Shown: one piece after another, positions 41,666 through 53,145 of the stretch
Numbering within the stretch: the first letter of the stretch is position 1
Layout of the letters: every line of letters starts with the position of its first letter
Assembly: GCA_029851415.1 (NCBI GenBank)
Contig: CM056741.1
Coordinates: 82,970,282-83,034,281, forward strand
Direction: 5' to 3'
Length of the DNA: 64,000 nt
From: Eretmocerus hayati
Taxonomy: Eukaryota; Arthropoda; Insecta; Hymenoptera; Aphelinidae
The notes under the pieces: generated by a model
Told to the model about the DNA's origin: nothing
What the model saw: the letters and a program-made list of their open reading frames with translations, nothing else
Databases searched by the model: none
Program-made: the position numbers and the translations under genes

Positions 41666-44600
41666 ATGGATGCCTATGGAAATGGAGTGAAAAAGACCAG
41701 AATATATTTCAAACCGTCAAGAAATGGGAAGAGAAAAAGAACCAGGGAGCAGGACAATAATATAAACATTCTATCATGGAACATCTCTGGGATGAAAAGC
41801 CTAGAGGCAGACGACTCGAGATACCTGAAAAAGTTTGATGTGATAGGCTTATCAGAAACATGGTGTGAGGAAAAGGACAGAAGTTAGATAAAGCACAAGC
41901 TCAAAGAATACAGAATTGACTTCAAAGATGCAGTAAGGGAACATAAAAGAGGAAGAGCAATAGGAGGAATAATATTAGCAATAAGAAAAAACATTGAAGT
42001 TATAGAAGAAGAATCGAGACAAACAGGCAGAGAAATAGTCATGAAAAACATTAAAATGGGAAGGAAGGAATGGAAGATAATTTATACGTATATGAAGAAA
42101 GAAAGAGAAAGAAATTGGGAAATAATGGAAGAAGAAGGACAGGACTTAAGAGACAGGAATTTGATGATACTAGGAGACATAAACGCAAGAACAGGGATGA
42201 AAGGAGGAGATGATGAAGAAGGAGGAAGAAACTCCAAGGACAAGGTGATAAATTCGGAAGGCAAAAAACCAATAAAGGTAATGAATAAACTAGGCCTGTT
42301 AATAGCGAATGGAGCAATAAAAGGTGACGAAGAAGGGGACTATACATACATAGGCCCACGTGGGAAGACAGTGATCGACTACCTCGTAACAAATGAAGAA
42401 GGAAAAGATGAAATAGAGGAAATGAAACTAGGAAATGAAATAAAATCAGATCACCTGCCAATAGAGATAAGAATGAAGAGAAAACAGGAGATTTGGAGAG
42501 AAGGTACTAAAACCATACAGAAATGGGACAAAGAATCGGTAGGAATTTACAGGAGAAATTTAAGAGGAATTGGAACAGCAAAAGACTGGAAAGGCTTAAT
42601 AAGCAAAATGAGGCAAGCAATAGTAAAGGAAGAAAGGAAGGAGGGAAGACCAGAATCGTAAAAATGGTGAGACGAAGAATGCTGGGAGTGCAAAGAGAAG
42701 GTTCTAAAAGCCTTTGAGAAAATGAGAAAATGAGAAATGGAGAAAGGAGATTATAATGCAATGAAGAATGAATATAAAAACTTGAGAAAGAAGAAGAACG
42801 TGCAGGAAGGGGAAAAAATGCTGGCAGAACTGGAGAAGGACAGGTCACGAAAGACATTCTGGAGAACGGTAAATGGGAAAAGAGCAAAGAGAGAAAAGGT
42901 CGATGAAGGAATAAAGGATGAAGATTGGCTATCACACTTCTAAAAACAATTCAATGGAAAGGACACAACAGGAAGGACAAAAAAGGAAGAGAAAACAGAA
43001 TGGGAAGGAAAGGAGTTCACAAGGGAGGAACTGGATAAGGCGATAAGTAAGATGAAACCGGGCAATGCATGTGGACTAGACGGAATTCCAAATGAAGCAT
43101 GGAAAAATGCGGACGAGGGTACAAAGGCAGACCTGCTGGAAATCATGAACAAAATCTGGAATGAGGAAGAGATACCGGAGGAATGGACGGTGGGAAAGAT
43201 AGCACCAGTATACAAGAAAGGATTGAGATCTGAGGCACCAAACCACAGAGGAGTCACAGTCATGGACTCGGGGTATAAAATATTCGCGGAACTAATCAGA
43301 AGAAGACTGGAAGAAGGAATAGAGGCAAATGAAAAGCTGAGAGACGAGCAGATGGGTTTTATTGAAGGAAGAGGAACGGTGGATGCAATATACATTCTAA
43401 AGAATATTCTCGGGAAAGGGATAGAAAAAGAGAAGGGGAAAATATTCATGTTTTTCGCAGACCTGAAAGGAGCATTTGACATGATGAAGAGGGAAGTGAT
43501 CTGGAAGAACATGGAGGAACTAGGGATAGATGAACAGCTAAGAGAAAGGATTCAAGATCTGTATGAAAAGACAAGATGCGAGATTCTGATAAACGGAAGG
43601 AATATCGGCGAATTCTACACAGAAGAAGGACTAAGGCAAGGATGCCCGCTCAGCCCAGCTCTCTTTAATATAGGAACAGTGGATATATTTGGAAAATTGG
43701 ACAAAATTCAAGGAGGGGGCTGGATGATAAATAAAAAGAAAAGAGTAAAGGCAATAAGCTACGCGGATGACTTTGTATTAATATCGGATGAGGAGGATAG
43801 CTTCAAAGAAATGATCAGATGCTTTGGCAGAGGTATGAAGAAAAAAGGACTAGAGATGAGCAAGGAAAAATCCAAAATAATGGTGGGAAGGAAAGGAAGA
43901 GGAAGGGAGAAGAAATATCAATTCAGTTACGAAGGAGAAGAGATAGAAAAGGTAAAAGAATACAAATACTTGGGATACACCATCAGCAGAAACAACGGAG
44001 CTGAAAGCCACATGAAAGACGTGATAAGGAAAGCAAGAGCAGCACTAGGGAAGGTTTGGAGCATAGGAGAGCAGCTGGGAGAAGAGGATGAGACTGTTTG
44101 ATGCCCTGATTGAAAGTATCCTCCTATACGGATCAGAAGTATGGGGATTTCAAGAGCACCAAGCAATAGAATGGATACAAACTAGATATTTGAAATGGAT
44201 ACTGGATCTGGACAGAACAACACCAAGTTACCTTCTATGGAACGAAACAGGAAGAAGCAAAATTGCAGTCAAAGCGGGATCAAGAGCAATAAAGTATGAG
44301 GAAAAAATGAGGAAAACAAAGGAAGAAGGTTTAAGATCCGAATGTTGGAAGGAGCTTATAGAAGGGAAAGCAGCAAAGATCAGGATGGAAACGAGGAAAA
44401 AATGGCTAAATGAGAGAGGGTACTCGGAAATGGAACTAAACCGGAAAATACAGGAAGGTGCAAAGATATACTAGGAGCTGGAGACAAGGAAGAAAGATCA
44501 AGACATGCAAAGAGCCATAAGTAAAGTGAAAGAGTCAAAATACTGTAAAGAGATCAAAGAATGGCTACTGCACGAGAAAAGTAGAACAAGTTACATAGGA

Positions 44601-44940
44601 TCGAAAGAAAGAGAAATCGAAAGGAACAGAAACATAATCGCGAGATTTAGATTAGGAAATGAAACGAGAGAGAACAGATACTGGATGAGAGAAGAAGATA
44701 GAGCATGTAGAGCCTGCGGCAAGGAGGAGGAAACCATGGAGCATATTCTAAATGGATGTGAGATGATGCCAAAGAGAGAAAATTGGAAAGAGGCTTTATA
44801 CGGTAACGGGCAAAGAATAGGATGGCTCAAAGAAGTAGTGAACAGAAGAAAAAGACTGAGCAAAAGGAGAGAGGAAGAGACCAACAGAACGACAGGGGGA
44901 GAGTGGCACATGTGAAAGGACCCTTAGGGGAGAGAAGGAA
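41666..44940 (+). pseudogene. LINE-C ORF2: endonuclease, RT, C-terminal Cys/His motif
   Basis: The endonuclease begins INILSWNISGMKSL, then FDVIGLSETWCEE; after a stop at 41885 it continues with LMILGDINARTG, GPRGKTVIDYLVTNE and SDHLPIEIR. Stops and shifts occur around 42520-42740 and 42940. The RT block 43052-44090 is open and reads NACGLDGIPNEAW, FADLKGAFDMMKR, GLRQGCPLSPALFN and ISYADDFVLIS with an intact YADD. After a frame change near 44090 come LYGSEVWGF and a CRACGKEEETMEHILNGC finger. Confidence 0.85.
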
Positions 44941-44944
44941 GCAC

Positions 44945-45730
44945 ATGCGAGTGAAGAGCCAAGCCTGGGAGAAAGTTGAGGTTAGGAGGAAGGAAAAAGT
45001 AGAACAAATACGTGCGCTCTCAGATAATATCCTAAAAATGATGGCAGAAGAAGAGATAAATAGGCTAAAAAGAAAAATAGGAAGAATGGAGGAAAGGATT
45101 GCAACTCAAGAGAAAAGAATAAGAACACTGGAGGCAAAAATAGAAGAGAATGAGGCAAGAATAAAGGATTACAGTGACAGTGAAAGTGAAAAAGAGGACT
45201 AGAACAATAATGAAAAAGAGAAGGCGAACAGGAACACACAATTGATGAAAAGCGTGGTTATACCTACCGAAACAAAGAACAGAATGGGAGAAAAGGAAAC
45301 CAAAAAGGCAACGAACAAATACAAAATAGTAATAAGGGGAGGGATTACCTGGATAAGGGAGGAAATAAGCTACTGGATAAGAAGAGTAACAGGATATGGA
45401 AGGGGTACATATGTGCTAGAAGAATTGAGTAAGAAAGGTATAACAACAAATAAAGGAGCTTGGGTACTAAAAACGGATAAGAAAGATTTGAAGGACAAAC
45501 TACTGAGCACAATGATAAGAAAAGGAGAAAAAGCTTATGTGGTGGAAGAGTTCATGAATGCCACCCAGCGATGGAAGGAAAAAGAGAGGAGAAAAGGACT
45601 ACAGGCCATGACAGACAATGGATACACAATAAAAGAGGAAAAAGGTAGAATACTGGCAATAAAAGGAAAGAAAATATATGAAATGGAGTGGAACGATAAC
45701 ATCAACAAATATGTCACGAGCAACAATTGA
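44945..45730 (+). pseudogene. LINE-C ORF3: coiled coil plus ORF1-like C-terminal domain
   Basis: It starts at the ATG at 44945 (MRVKSQAWEKVEVRRKE), in a different frame from the end of ORF2. A long heptad region (INRLKRKIGRMEERIATQEK) is followed by an in-frame TAG at 45200-45202. The same frame then resumes with KYKIVIRGGITWIREEISYW and KEKERRKGLQAMTDNGYTIK. This order (coiled coil, RGG-like RRM start, helical C-terminal domain) repeats the layout of LINE-C ORF1 with clearly different sequence. It lies inside the target duplications, so it belongs to LINE-C. Confidence 0.65.
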
Positions 45731-45981
45731 AAAAGCAGCAGGGAGAAAAGAACACAGGAGGAGGGCTAAGCATCCAAGAGATGAGGAAGAAATGAAAGAA
45801 TTGATTTAAGAAGTATTTATGTTACTGAAAGCCAAAGGCACAAAAGAGACACTTTTATTTTTGTTACGTTAAGGAATTAAATTAATTCAACTTAAGAGGC
45901 TACTAAGCCAGGTACACTATTGTAAGAGTTTAGATTCATGAGAAACATTATAGCCAAATTGGCTCAATCAACTACTACTAC

Positions 45982-45996
45982 TACTATCACAAAGTA
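45982..45996. repeat. Target-site duplication of LINE-C, right copy
   Basis: Identical to 40205-40219. Confidence 0.88.
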
Positions 45997-46001
45997 AAGT
46001 C

Positions 46002-46745
46002 ATGGATTCTTTACAAAACGGTTGGGAGAATCTTAGCTCTTCGCAGCAATTTCCTGCTCTTCTCCAACATATAACTTCAAGTTCTTCCCAAACGAATGAG
46101 CAATTGGAAGGTTTGAATACCAAAATTGAAAATTTTACCACTGCATTGGACCAGCAATCGGAACGCATAACTGTGCTTGAGAATGAGAACTTGCTTCTCC
46201 GAAATGAAGTCAGACAACTAAAAGAATTGCATGTAGCTGGATCGCAATGTCCAGAATTGAGAATATTCGGAATACCCAATTCTTGCAAATTACCGTTACA
46301 TGTTGTTACTAGGGCAATCTTGAAAGCCCTAAATATTGAGTCCCTCTACAACGATATACTTGCTATTCGTGAATTTGAACCTAAGTTGCCACTCCAAAAC
46401 TCGCCATTGAACGATTAAGCTCGTAACAATCGGGAAGAATTTTGCTCGTTCATCGTCAAATTCAATTCTGCTAGTATCCGTGACCATGTCCTTAAAGTCA
46501 AACAAGAATTTGGTGATTTGAAAGTCACTGACGTGATCCCTGATTGCGATACTGAATCAAAAGTGAATTTACATGAGATGGTCCCCCAGATTACTCACAA
46601 TCTGCGCATTTTAGCTAAAGAACCTGCCAAACAGAACAATTATAAGTATGTGTGGATCCGTGAGGGAAATTTGTTTGTAAGAAAAGATGACAGGAGTGAG
46701 CGTATTTCTATAGTTACTGAATTCGATTTGGAAAAAATTTTGTGA
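46002..46745 (+). pseudogene. LINE-B ORF1, coiled coil and C-terminal domain
   Basis: Begins MDSLQNGWENLSSSQQFPAL. A coiled coil follows (LNTKIENFTTALDQQSERI), then ECP-type sequence with LRIFGIPNSCKLP. An in-frame TAA at 46416-46418 interrupts it. The frame continues to YKYVWIREGNLFVRKDDRSE, matching the GFKYVWHSGVRFWVRRKNGE part of LINE-A ORF1, and ends at 46745. Confidence 0.78.
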
Positions 46746-46793
46746 CTTCCTTTTACATCTCAAGCTACTCAAGTAAATCGCCCACGAACTTGT

Positions 46794-49446
46794 TTGTCAT
46801 TGAAAATTGCACAATTGAATGTTCCATCTTTGCGGAAGAATGTGAATCTTGTTGCACTATCTGTTGAGGAGTATGAGATAGACATATTAGCAATCAGCGG
46901 AACCTGGTTGACTCCAAATTGTCAGGATCCAATGGTACATTTAGAAGGCTTTTCACTGATGCGTAATGATCGAGGTCTCAAATCAAATACAGGTAAACGC
47001 GAATATATCCAGGGTGGTGGCGTAGTCTGCTATATTCGGAATAGCCTTTCTTACAAGATAATTGATTGTCCTCAAATAAGTTCAATTAACGAGACTGAAT
47101 ATCTTTTGTTAGAAATTAAAACGAGAAATGATGAGAAGGTTCTATTTGGTTCTTTATACCGACGTCCAGGTGGAAATGTATTGTCTAAATTTTTTGCAGA
47201 GCTTCAGAAGATTTCACCATTATATTGCAATATTATACTCACCGGAGATCTAAATTCTGACCTACTTACTAGCTCTTATCACAGCTCTCATTTATGAGAC
47301 TTAATTCATGAGAACTCTTTGTATAATGTTCCATTTGGAACAACGCACCACACTACTGAATCAGATTCGTGGATTGATGTTATAATTGTCGACTCACTTG
47401 ACAAAGTTATCAACTTTTCCAAGTCGAACTCACCGTATATCGATGGCCATGACTTCATTGTTATAGAGTATAGAATGCGTCAGAGTGTAAATCAAGAGAT
47501 GATGATCACTCCTCGAGATTTCACTCAATTTGAGGCAACGTTGTTTGGACAAGAATTACAATCACGTATTAATGATTCCCATCTCATGTTTTCTATGAAT
47601 GTGAATGAATCTGTCCAAGAATTCCAACGAATAACTACTGATTTTCTTGATGAGCATGCTCCATTCAGAAGTCGTACGGCACGTGAACGAGAATCTCCGT
47701 CGTTGACGGAAGAACTCCGGAGAGAGTGCAAGCAGCGTGATCGGTTGGGGAAAAGAGCTAGACGCACCGGAAATCAGCTGAAACATCGATATAAGATTGT
47801 CCGGGCTGAGTTGAAAAGGGAAATTGCCAGAGCCACGAATGATTATTGTGTCGTCAAACCGACGCACCTCAATTCTCTCTCAAGCCTGTAGATGGAATTC
47901 AAGTGTACCAAGCAATGATTGCGTGTTTGCCCAAGAGCAAAGGAAAGAGTAGCGACAGTCTAAATCTGTCCTATCTCAAATCTGCTGTGAGCTATCTTGT
48001 ACCTTATTTGACCACTCTCTTCAATCTATCTATATCATCGTGTCAGTATCCAGATCTTTGGAAGAAATCTATCGTTATACCTCTGAGGAAAGTTCCATCC
48101 CCATCTTCTCCAGCTGAAACGCGACCGATATCTAATCTTGCTTATCTTGCCAAGGCATTTGTCTCTATTCTTACTAGGCAAATCATTGATCACCTTCAAA
48201 GCAACGATCTTCTTCCTCCCTACCAGTCAGGTTTTCGCTCAGAATTCAGGACACAGACCGCTCTATTGAAAGTATCCGAAGATATAAGATTTGGCATGGA
48301 GGAGAAATTAGTCACACTACAAGTTTTGTTTGATTTCAAGTCTGCATTTGATAGCATTAAACACTTCTTTCTGCTGGAGAAGATGAAAGAGATGAATTTT
48401 TCTGAGAATTCTCTGAGATGGTTCCATTCTTATTTGAGTGGTCGGTCCTAGGCAGTTCTTGATAAGGATGGAAATTTGTCTGACTTTTTGCCAAACACCT
48501 CTGGCTTTCCACGAGGTTCAAATCTTGACCCAATAATATTTCTGATTTTCATTAATGCTATTGTCTCAATTCTGAAACACTGCAAAGCCTTACTTCTTGC
48601 TGATGATTCGCAAATCTACATACAGGGTCGAATATCTGATCTCCCAGAAACAATTCGTAGACTCAACGAGGACATTGCGCGCATCGTTGAGTGGGCTAAG
48701 CAAAATGGGTTGATGTTGAACTTACCCAAAACAAGAGCGATTGTATTTGCATCGACTCAATACCACATGAGATTGGATCTAAAATCATTACCCCCTGAGT
48801 TTGTTGATGGGGTCGTTGTACCCTATCAGGAGACTGTGAAAAATTTGGGAGTCTTGTTTTCCCAAGATCTTCCTTGGAATTCGCACGTAGCAGGCATTTG
48901 CTCGAGAGCCCATGGATTTCTTCACACACTCCGATATCCTGGCCATTTTCTCTCACCAGAAGTTGAAACTTTACTCATTAACGCTCTCGTCAAACCACAT
49001 TTTGATTATGTTTGCCTAGTATACAACAGTATGTCTGGTTATCTTGAAACAAAACTGCAAAGGCTCTGCAATATGTGTGTTCGATTCATATTCTATCTGC
49101 GGCGCGATGCTACACTTAAGCCATACTACCAAAAATTGAAGTGGATTTCTCTTGCAGGACGTCGGAAATATGTTCTCTTTGTACAGATCTATGAAAACCT
49201 GCATACTTGTATGACCTTTTCAAGGAACTTGATGATGGAATCCGACGTTCTGGAAGAACGATATCTTCGCGTATGCTTGTTCCCACGACACGCACGACGA
49301 CTCATGATGGAGCATTCTCATTACAATCAATGGAAGAATGGGAAACCATTCCAGTCAGTATTCGTCTACTCAAACCCTTAGAATCTTTTGAACTTGCACT
49401 ACTTAGATATTACCGTAAGAAAGATGAGCACCATGTGCTCGAGTAG
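46794..49446 (+). pseudogene. LINE-B ORF2: endonuclease and RT, with stops and a deletion
   Basis: The endonuclease reads LKIAQLNVPSLRKNVNLV, LAISGTWLT (usually SETWL), GSLYRRPGG and LTGDLNSDLL, with a TGA at 47298 and WIDVIIVDSL after it. At about 47860 the frame shifts and several hundred bases usually found before the RT are missing. The RT keeps VLFDFKSAFDSIKH, a TAG at 48449, SGFPRGSNLDPIIF (degenerate GVPQGS box) and LLADDSQIYIQ with an intact ADD. The C-terminal part ends near 49381, with further related codons to 49446 in another frame. Confidence 0.85.
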
Positions 49447-49682
49447 TTATTATCTAATATATAATGTTGAAACCGAACCTCATGTGTAAATTATTAGTTG
49501 TTAGCTCGTAACTAAATTTGAGTTGTTCGAATTGATCACTGCTTGTAATAATCATTCGTATGTATTATCCACCATTTGTGCCAAAGTTATCAATGATATG
49601 CTATTTTTATATTTATGTATATGCCTTATGTAATCTCATTGCTATACGTTCTACCAAGACCAAGGCAAAATAAGTTCGTTAT

Positions 49683-49800
<118 letters not shown>

Positions 49801-50060
49801 AGGTGAGTATACTGAACACACGTACCATTTGACGCTGTGAACTATTTTTTGCGTACAAAAGTTGACGTTAACTCACTTCGTGGGAACTCTGATATCAACA
49901 ACCTGATGAACGGTCCGAGCACTCCGATATTCACTTTCCCATCAACTTCTCTTGGCTCAAACAACCTTCTTCCAACCTCACTAGCTCTGCAACTCAAAGT
50001 TTGCCTAGTGGGGATATTACTCAAACCACTCGAATAAATAATAGTATACCTACGGTCACA

Positions 50061-50870
50061 ATGGAGCCCCCGGTTGATTCTCAAAACATGCAGCCTCAAG
50101 CTTTGACCCGGGATGAAACTGTTGCTAAATTCACCTCGCTCAATTCAGACGAGAAAATGACAGCCATATTTCATAACTTGCTCACAATTATAGACCAAAA
50201 TACTCAAAGCAATAATCGAATTGAAGCCATTGAGAATAAGCTAAGTAACTTTACCACAATGATTTTTAATCAAGAAACGCGGCTCAAGGATCTTGAAGAC
50301 CGTTTATCTCGCGTATATTTACAGCTGGATAGTATGAAGAATGCCAATCCCGTTACCCAAAACACTCACTCGGGCGCCAATGCTGACATTGTCATATCGG
50401 GACTACCAACAGCAACTTCTCTTTCTGATCCTGAAATTTCGTAACGCATCTTCTCTAAAATTGACGCGTTAAATTTTGCGTCCGATATCATTCGTGCCAA
50501 CCGTCGTAGCCAAACAACGGCAAGTAATTTGGCGAATGTGGGCTAGCCCCCAGATGGAATGTTTACCCTTCTCATCAGATGTAAATCTGTTCAAATCTGA
50601 GATGAGATCATGCGTCGCAAGATAACTCACGGAGACTTGCCTGCATCGGAAATATTCCCGGAGATTACTTAACAACTTCAGAAAAAATTGTTCCTCAATG
50701 AGTTCTTGCCTCCTATCATTTGCAAGCTACTTGGTAAAGTTTGGGCCGCTGCTAAGTCAAAAGGTTAAGAACGAGTATGGGTCAGAAGTGGCTCAATTGA
50801 CGTACGTAAGAACGCCCAGTCTGAAAGAATATTGATTGCGCATGATGGCGATATCTCTAAAATAGTTTGA
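50061..50870 (+). pseudogene. LINE-D ORF1, degraded
   Basis: Open from MEPPVDSQNMQPQALTRDE to 50444, with a coiled coil (RIEAIENKLSNFTTMIFNQE, LKDLEDRLSRVYLQLDS) and DIVISGLPTATSLSDPE, equivalent to LRIFGIPNSCKLP in LINE-B. Beyond a stop at 50442 the homology is broken, with fragments such as KVWAAAKSKG and RVWVRSGSIDVRKNAQSERI at about 50735-50850. Confidence 0.72.
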
Positions 50871-50889
50871 TGATCATACTCGAAAGCAA

Positions 50890-51200
50890 GTAACTGAGTC
50901 ATACCTCAGAATTTCACATGTTAATTTATATAGTCTGAAAAATTATCGTACAAATGTAGAAGTCTTCCTTCATGATCACCCTCAAGATATTTTTACTGTC
51001 ACAGAGAGTAGCTTGGAAGAAATTGACACTGATGCCAGTGTAAACATAAACAATTACTCTTTAATTCGCAATGACAGGATTGGCCGTGTTGGAGGAGGCA
51101 TTGCTATTCATTTTGCCAGCTCAGTTAACCTCAAAATTCTTATCAAATCTGACCTCTCACGCGTTAACCAACCTGAGTACCTGATCCGCGAAATCAAGAG
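50890..51200 (+). pseudogene. LINE-D endonuclease N-terminus
   Basis: Reads RISHVNLYSLKNYRTNVEVF, then IFTVTESSLEE, INNYSLIRNDRIGRVGGGIA and QPEYLIREIKS. These match the start of LINE-A and LINE-B endonucleases (for example GFSLLRQDRNREGGGVALYV). It is cut off where the integrase remnant begins. Confidence 0.72.
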
Positions 51201-51224
51201 TGTTGATCATTGCCTAGCAAAATC

Positions 51225-52260
51225 TTCAATTCGCGATCTTGTTTCAGACATCCACGGAATGTATGCCCGTATAGGTACGGTAAAATGCGCAAAGATGATA
51301 GTAGAAGAGTTCTATTACCCCAATTTGAAACATTCACGACAATTTTGCTTCGACCGTGCGATTCTTGTCAACTAAATAAGACCTATACTGTCGGAAATCA
51401 TGTCGAGACACGCCCCATAATACCGGATGGTCCGCGTGATTTAGTAACAATCGATTTTTTGGTCCGTTACCCGTTTCCACCGGAGGGGTCAAATACATCC
51501 CTGTAGTATTAGATGTTTTCACAGAATATGTCGTGTTTTACCCTATCAAGAAGGAGGATACGCGAACCATCACCCGTAGAATATTTGATGACTATATTCC
51601 GGTACACGGAAAACCAAAAATGTAACAAATGGATCACGGGAACCAACTCACTCCTTCCAATTAGTTGAAACGATTGGAAGAAGGAGTAATTCAAGCCATT
51701 TTTAGTTCAGTCTGACACCCGCAGTTTAACGTAGGAGAACGTGTAATGAAAGAACTTGTGCGATTTTTCCGCACATTAGCAGAAGAGCAGCACAAGTCTT
51801 GGGCTCGATGGGTACCTGTTATTCAGACGATCATGAATGAGGTGTACTACGAATCTATTCAAAGCACACCAATGCAATTGCATTTGGGTAAATCGCCAAC
51901 ACGCGTGTGGAATCAATATTAGATACAATCAGAAAGAAATTTAGCTACCCATGAAGGACTTTTGGTATTAGCCGCTGAGAATCTAAGAAAAGTAGGTTCA
52001 AAGCGAGCCAACCTCCATAACGGATCTAAAACCATAACATCGTATAAACTTGGACGAGAAGTCTCAGTTCGTTCGTGTGACGCGTCGGATGCAAGTAGAG
52101 GTATTATATCAAAATTCTTGTCCATCTACAAAGGTCCATATGTAATTTCAAAAGTAATTGAACCATCCACATGTCATTTGACCGATGAGTCCACCATTAC
52201 TTACCGTGGACGATTCCATTTTTCTTCATTGCGACCATATTATCGGCGCGGAGTCTCATG
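51225..52260 (+). pseudogene. Ty3/Gypsy-type integrase remnant
   Basis: The N-terminal zinc region HGMYARIGTVKCAKMIVEEF is followed after a frameshift by CDSCQLNKT. The core has VTIDFLVRYP (first Asp), VVLDVFTEYVVFYPIKKEDT, MDHGNQLTP (second Asp, normally DNG/DHG) and HPQFNVGERVMKELVRFFRT with the third acidic residue. The C-terminal part at 51962-52261 contains FLSIYKGPYVISKVIE and RFHFSSLRPYY, typical of integrase tails before an LTR. Frameshifts near 51350 and 51500 and several stops are present. Confidence 0.8.
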
Positions 52261-52351
52261 AGTGGTTTCTTTTGTTATTTCTGTTTGTTATAGAAAATTC
52301 GAGATGGCGTCACACAGAGACTCCAAACATCATCCTAACCAACAATCAAAA

Positions 52352-52437
52352 TTGGAGAAATTAGAAGAACGATTCGTTGAAGATATATTGTCTTAGACAT
52401 ATTGTCTTCGACGAATCGTTCTTCTAATTCCTCCAAT
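52352..52437. repeat. Hairpin-forming inverted repeat, arms of about 40 bp
   Basis: The left arm starts TTGGAGAAATTAGAAGAACG and the right arm is its inverse ending CTAATTCCTCCAA, with only a few mismatches and almost no loop. Confidence 0.85.
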
Positions 52438-52483
52438 GATATATATTATATCACTCGAGTGATATATATTATATCACTCGACC
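52437..52483. repeat. AT-rich palindrome with tandem duplication
   Basis: GATATATATTATATCACTCG occurs twice in tandem, and ATATCACTCGAGTGATAT at the junction is a perfect palindrome. Confidence 0.8.
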
Positions 52484-53145
52484 CGAGATGAAGTCAGAAA
52501 GATAGAATTCCGGAGTCGTGTGAATTGGAATTTATCCAAAGATAACTTACATAAGATCACGCGATTGGAAACACGAGAAAAATTTAGACTACAGAGCTAG
52601 ACGGCATGTACGCGCGGATGTATAGGCTCGAAAAGGGGTTAAATTGGCTCTGGAAAGCCCATAAACGGCTGAAAACCGAAGTCCGAGTTCTTCGTCGTCG
52701 TCAAAATAGAGGGAATGAATTATGATTATATATTCTATTATCAGATAACAGTAAACTTTGTTGTGGATTCAAATATTACCCAATGAAGTAGAATATAGTT
52801 ACTGTAGAAGAATGAAAGTAATGACTAGAATCAACTTTAGGATTTAATTATTGCACATAGCCCAAATTTAGTTTTCACACTATGAATATTCTTCATTTAT
52901 CGAGAAATTTTTGGATTACAGCTCAATTGGACCAGTCTCACAAGCAAAACGTAAACGACAACAGTTGAATCGTAAAATTAAACGTTTGCAACTGCATATA
53001 TCACGTACCGAGAGACTTTTGAGTTCGTCAACTTAATCCGGGATATTCGAGGTTAAAACCACGCAACACGCGGTCGAGGCAATCCCCAGAACCCCGACAG
53101 AGACGAGAAATACGCTCGCTGACGGGGACTGCTTGATTATTGAGA

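Larger units (their letters stand above)
40487..41760 (+). pseudogene. LINE-C ORF1, L1-ORF1p-like, interrupted by MITE
   Basis: The N-terminal part is charged and helical (ESLIKERGENMGIVNMPERE, DTINELTWRLEDTEERARRN), a coiled coil leading to the RNA-binding start at HIII. The MITE at 41125-41337 cuts there; 221 bp including one duplication explains the frame change from 40487 to 41346. The continuation has AWQGENIREKIQEWIKEKLG and DLTFKERGIRRKLKAIA, resembling the RRM and C-terminal domains of L1 ORF1p. One TAG stop lies at 41467-41469. The ATG at 40487 is the first in frame. Confidence 0.75.
40220..45981 (+). mobile_element. LINE-C: purine-rich LINE with RRM-type ORF1, ORF2 and an extra 3' ORF
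   Basis: 5.76 kb, strongly A/G-rich on the plus strand, inserted into LINE-B ORF1 with a perfect 15-bp target duplication. The 5' end is at GAGGAGCGG and the 3' end is a short (ACT)n tail (45970-45981). ORF1 holds a hAT-like MITE. ORF2 has an APE-type endonuclease and RT. A third ORF follows ORF2. Composition differs sharply from the flanking LINE-B. Clade is uncertain: ORF1 resembles L1-type proteins and RT resembles L1/R4-like enzymes. Confidence 0.85.
49802..51224 (+). mobile_element. LINE-D: 5' end of another CR1/Jockey-like LINE, 3' truncated
   Basis: Starts GGTGAGTAT after the TC tract, like LINE-A and LINE-B. A 5' UTR, ORF1 and the beginning of an endonuclease follow. At about 51.2 kb the sequence changes to LTR-retrotransposon integrase, so the RT and 3' end are gone. 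Confidence 0.78.
52261..53145 (+). other. Degenerate 3' part of the LTR remnant, with palindromes
   Basis: No intact gene. It contains a hairpin at 52352-52437 and an AT-rich palindrome at 52437-52483, then short basic fragments such as LWKAHKRLKTEVRVLRRRQN at about 52650 and KRLQLHISRTERLLSSST at about 52985, which could be remains of a coiled-coil ORF. Confidence 0.45.
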
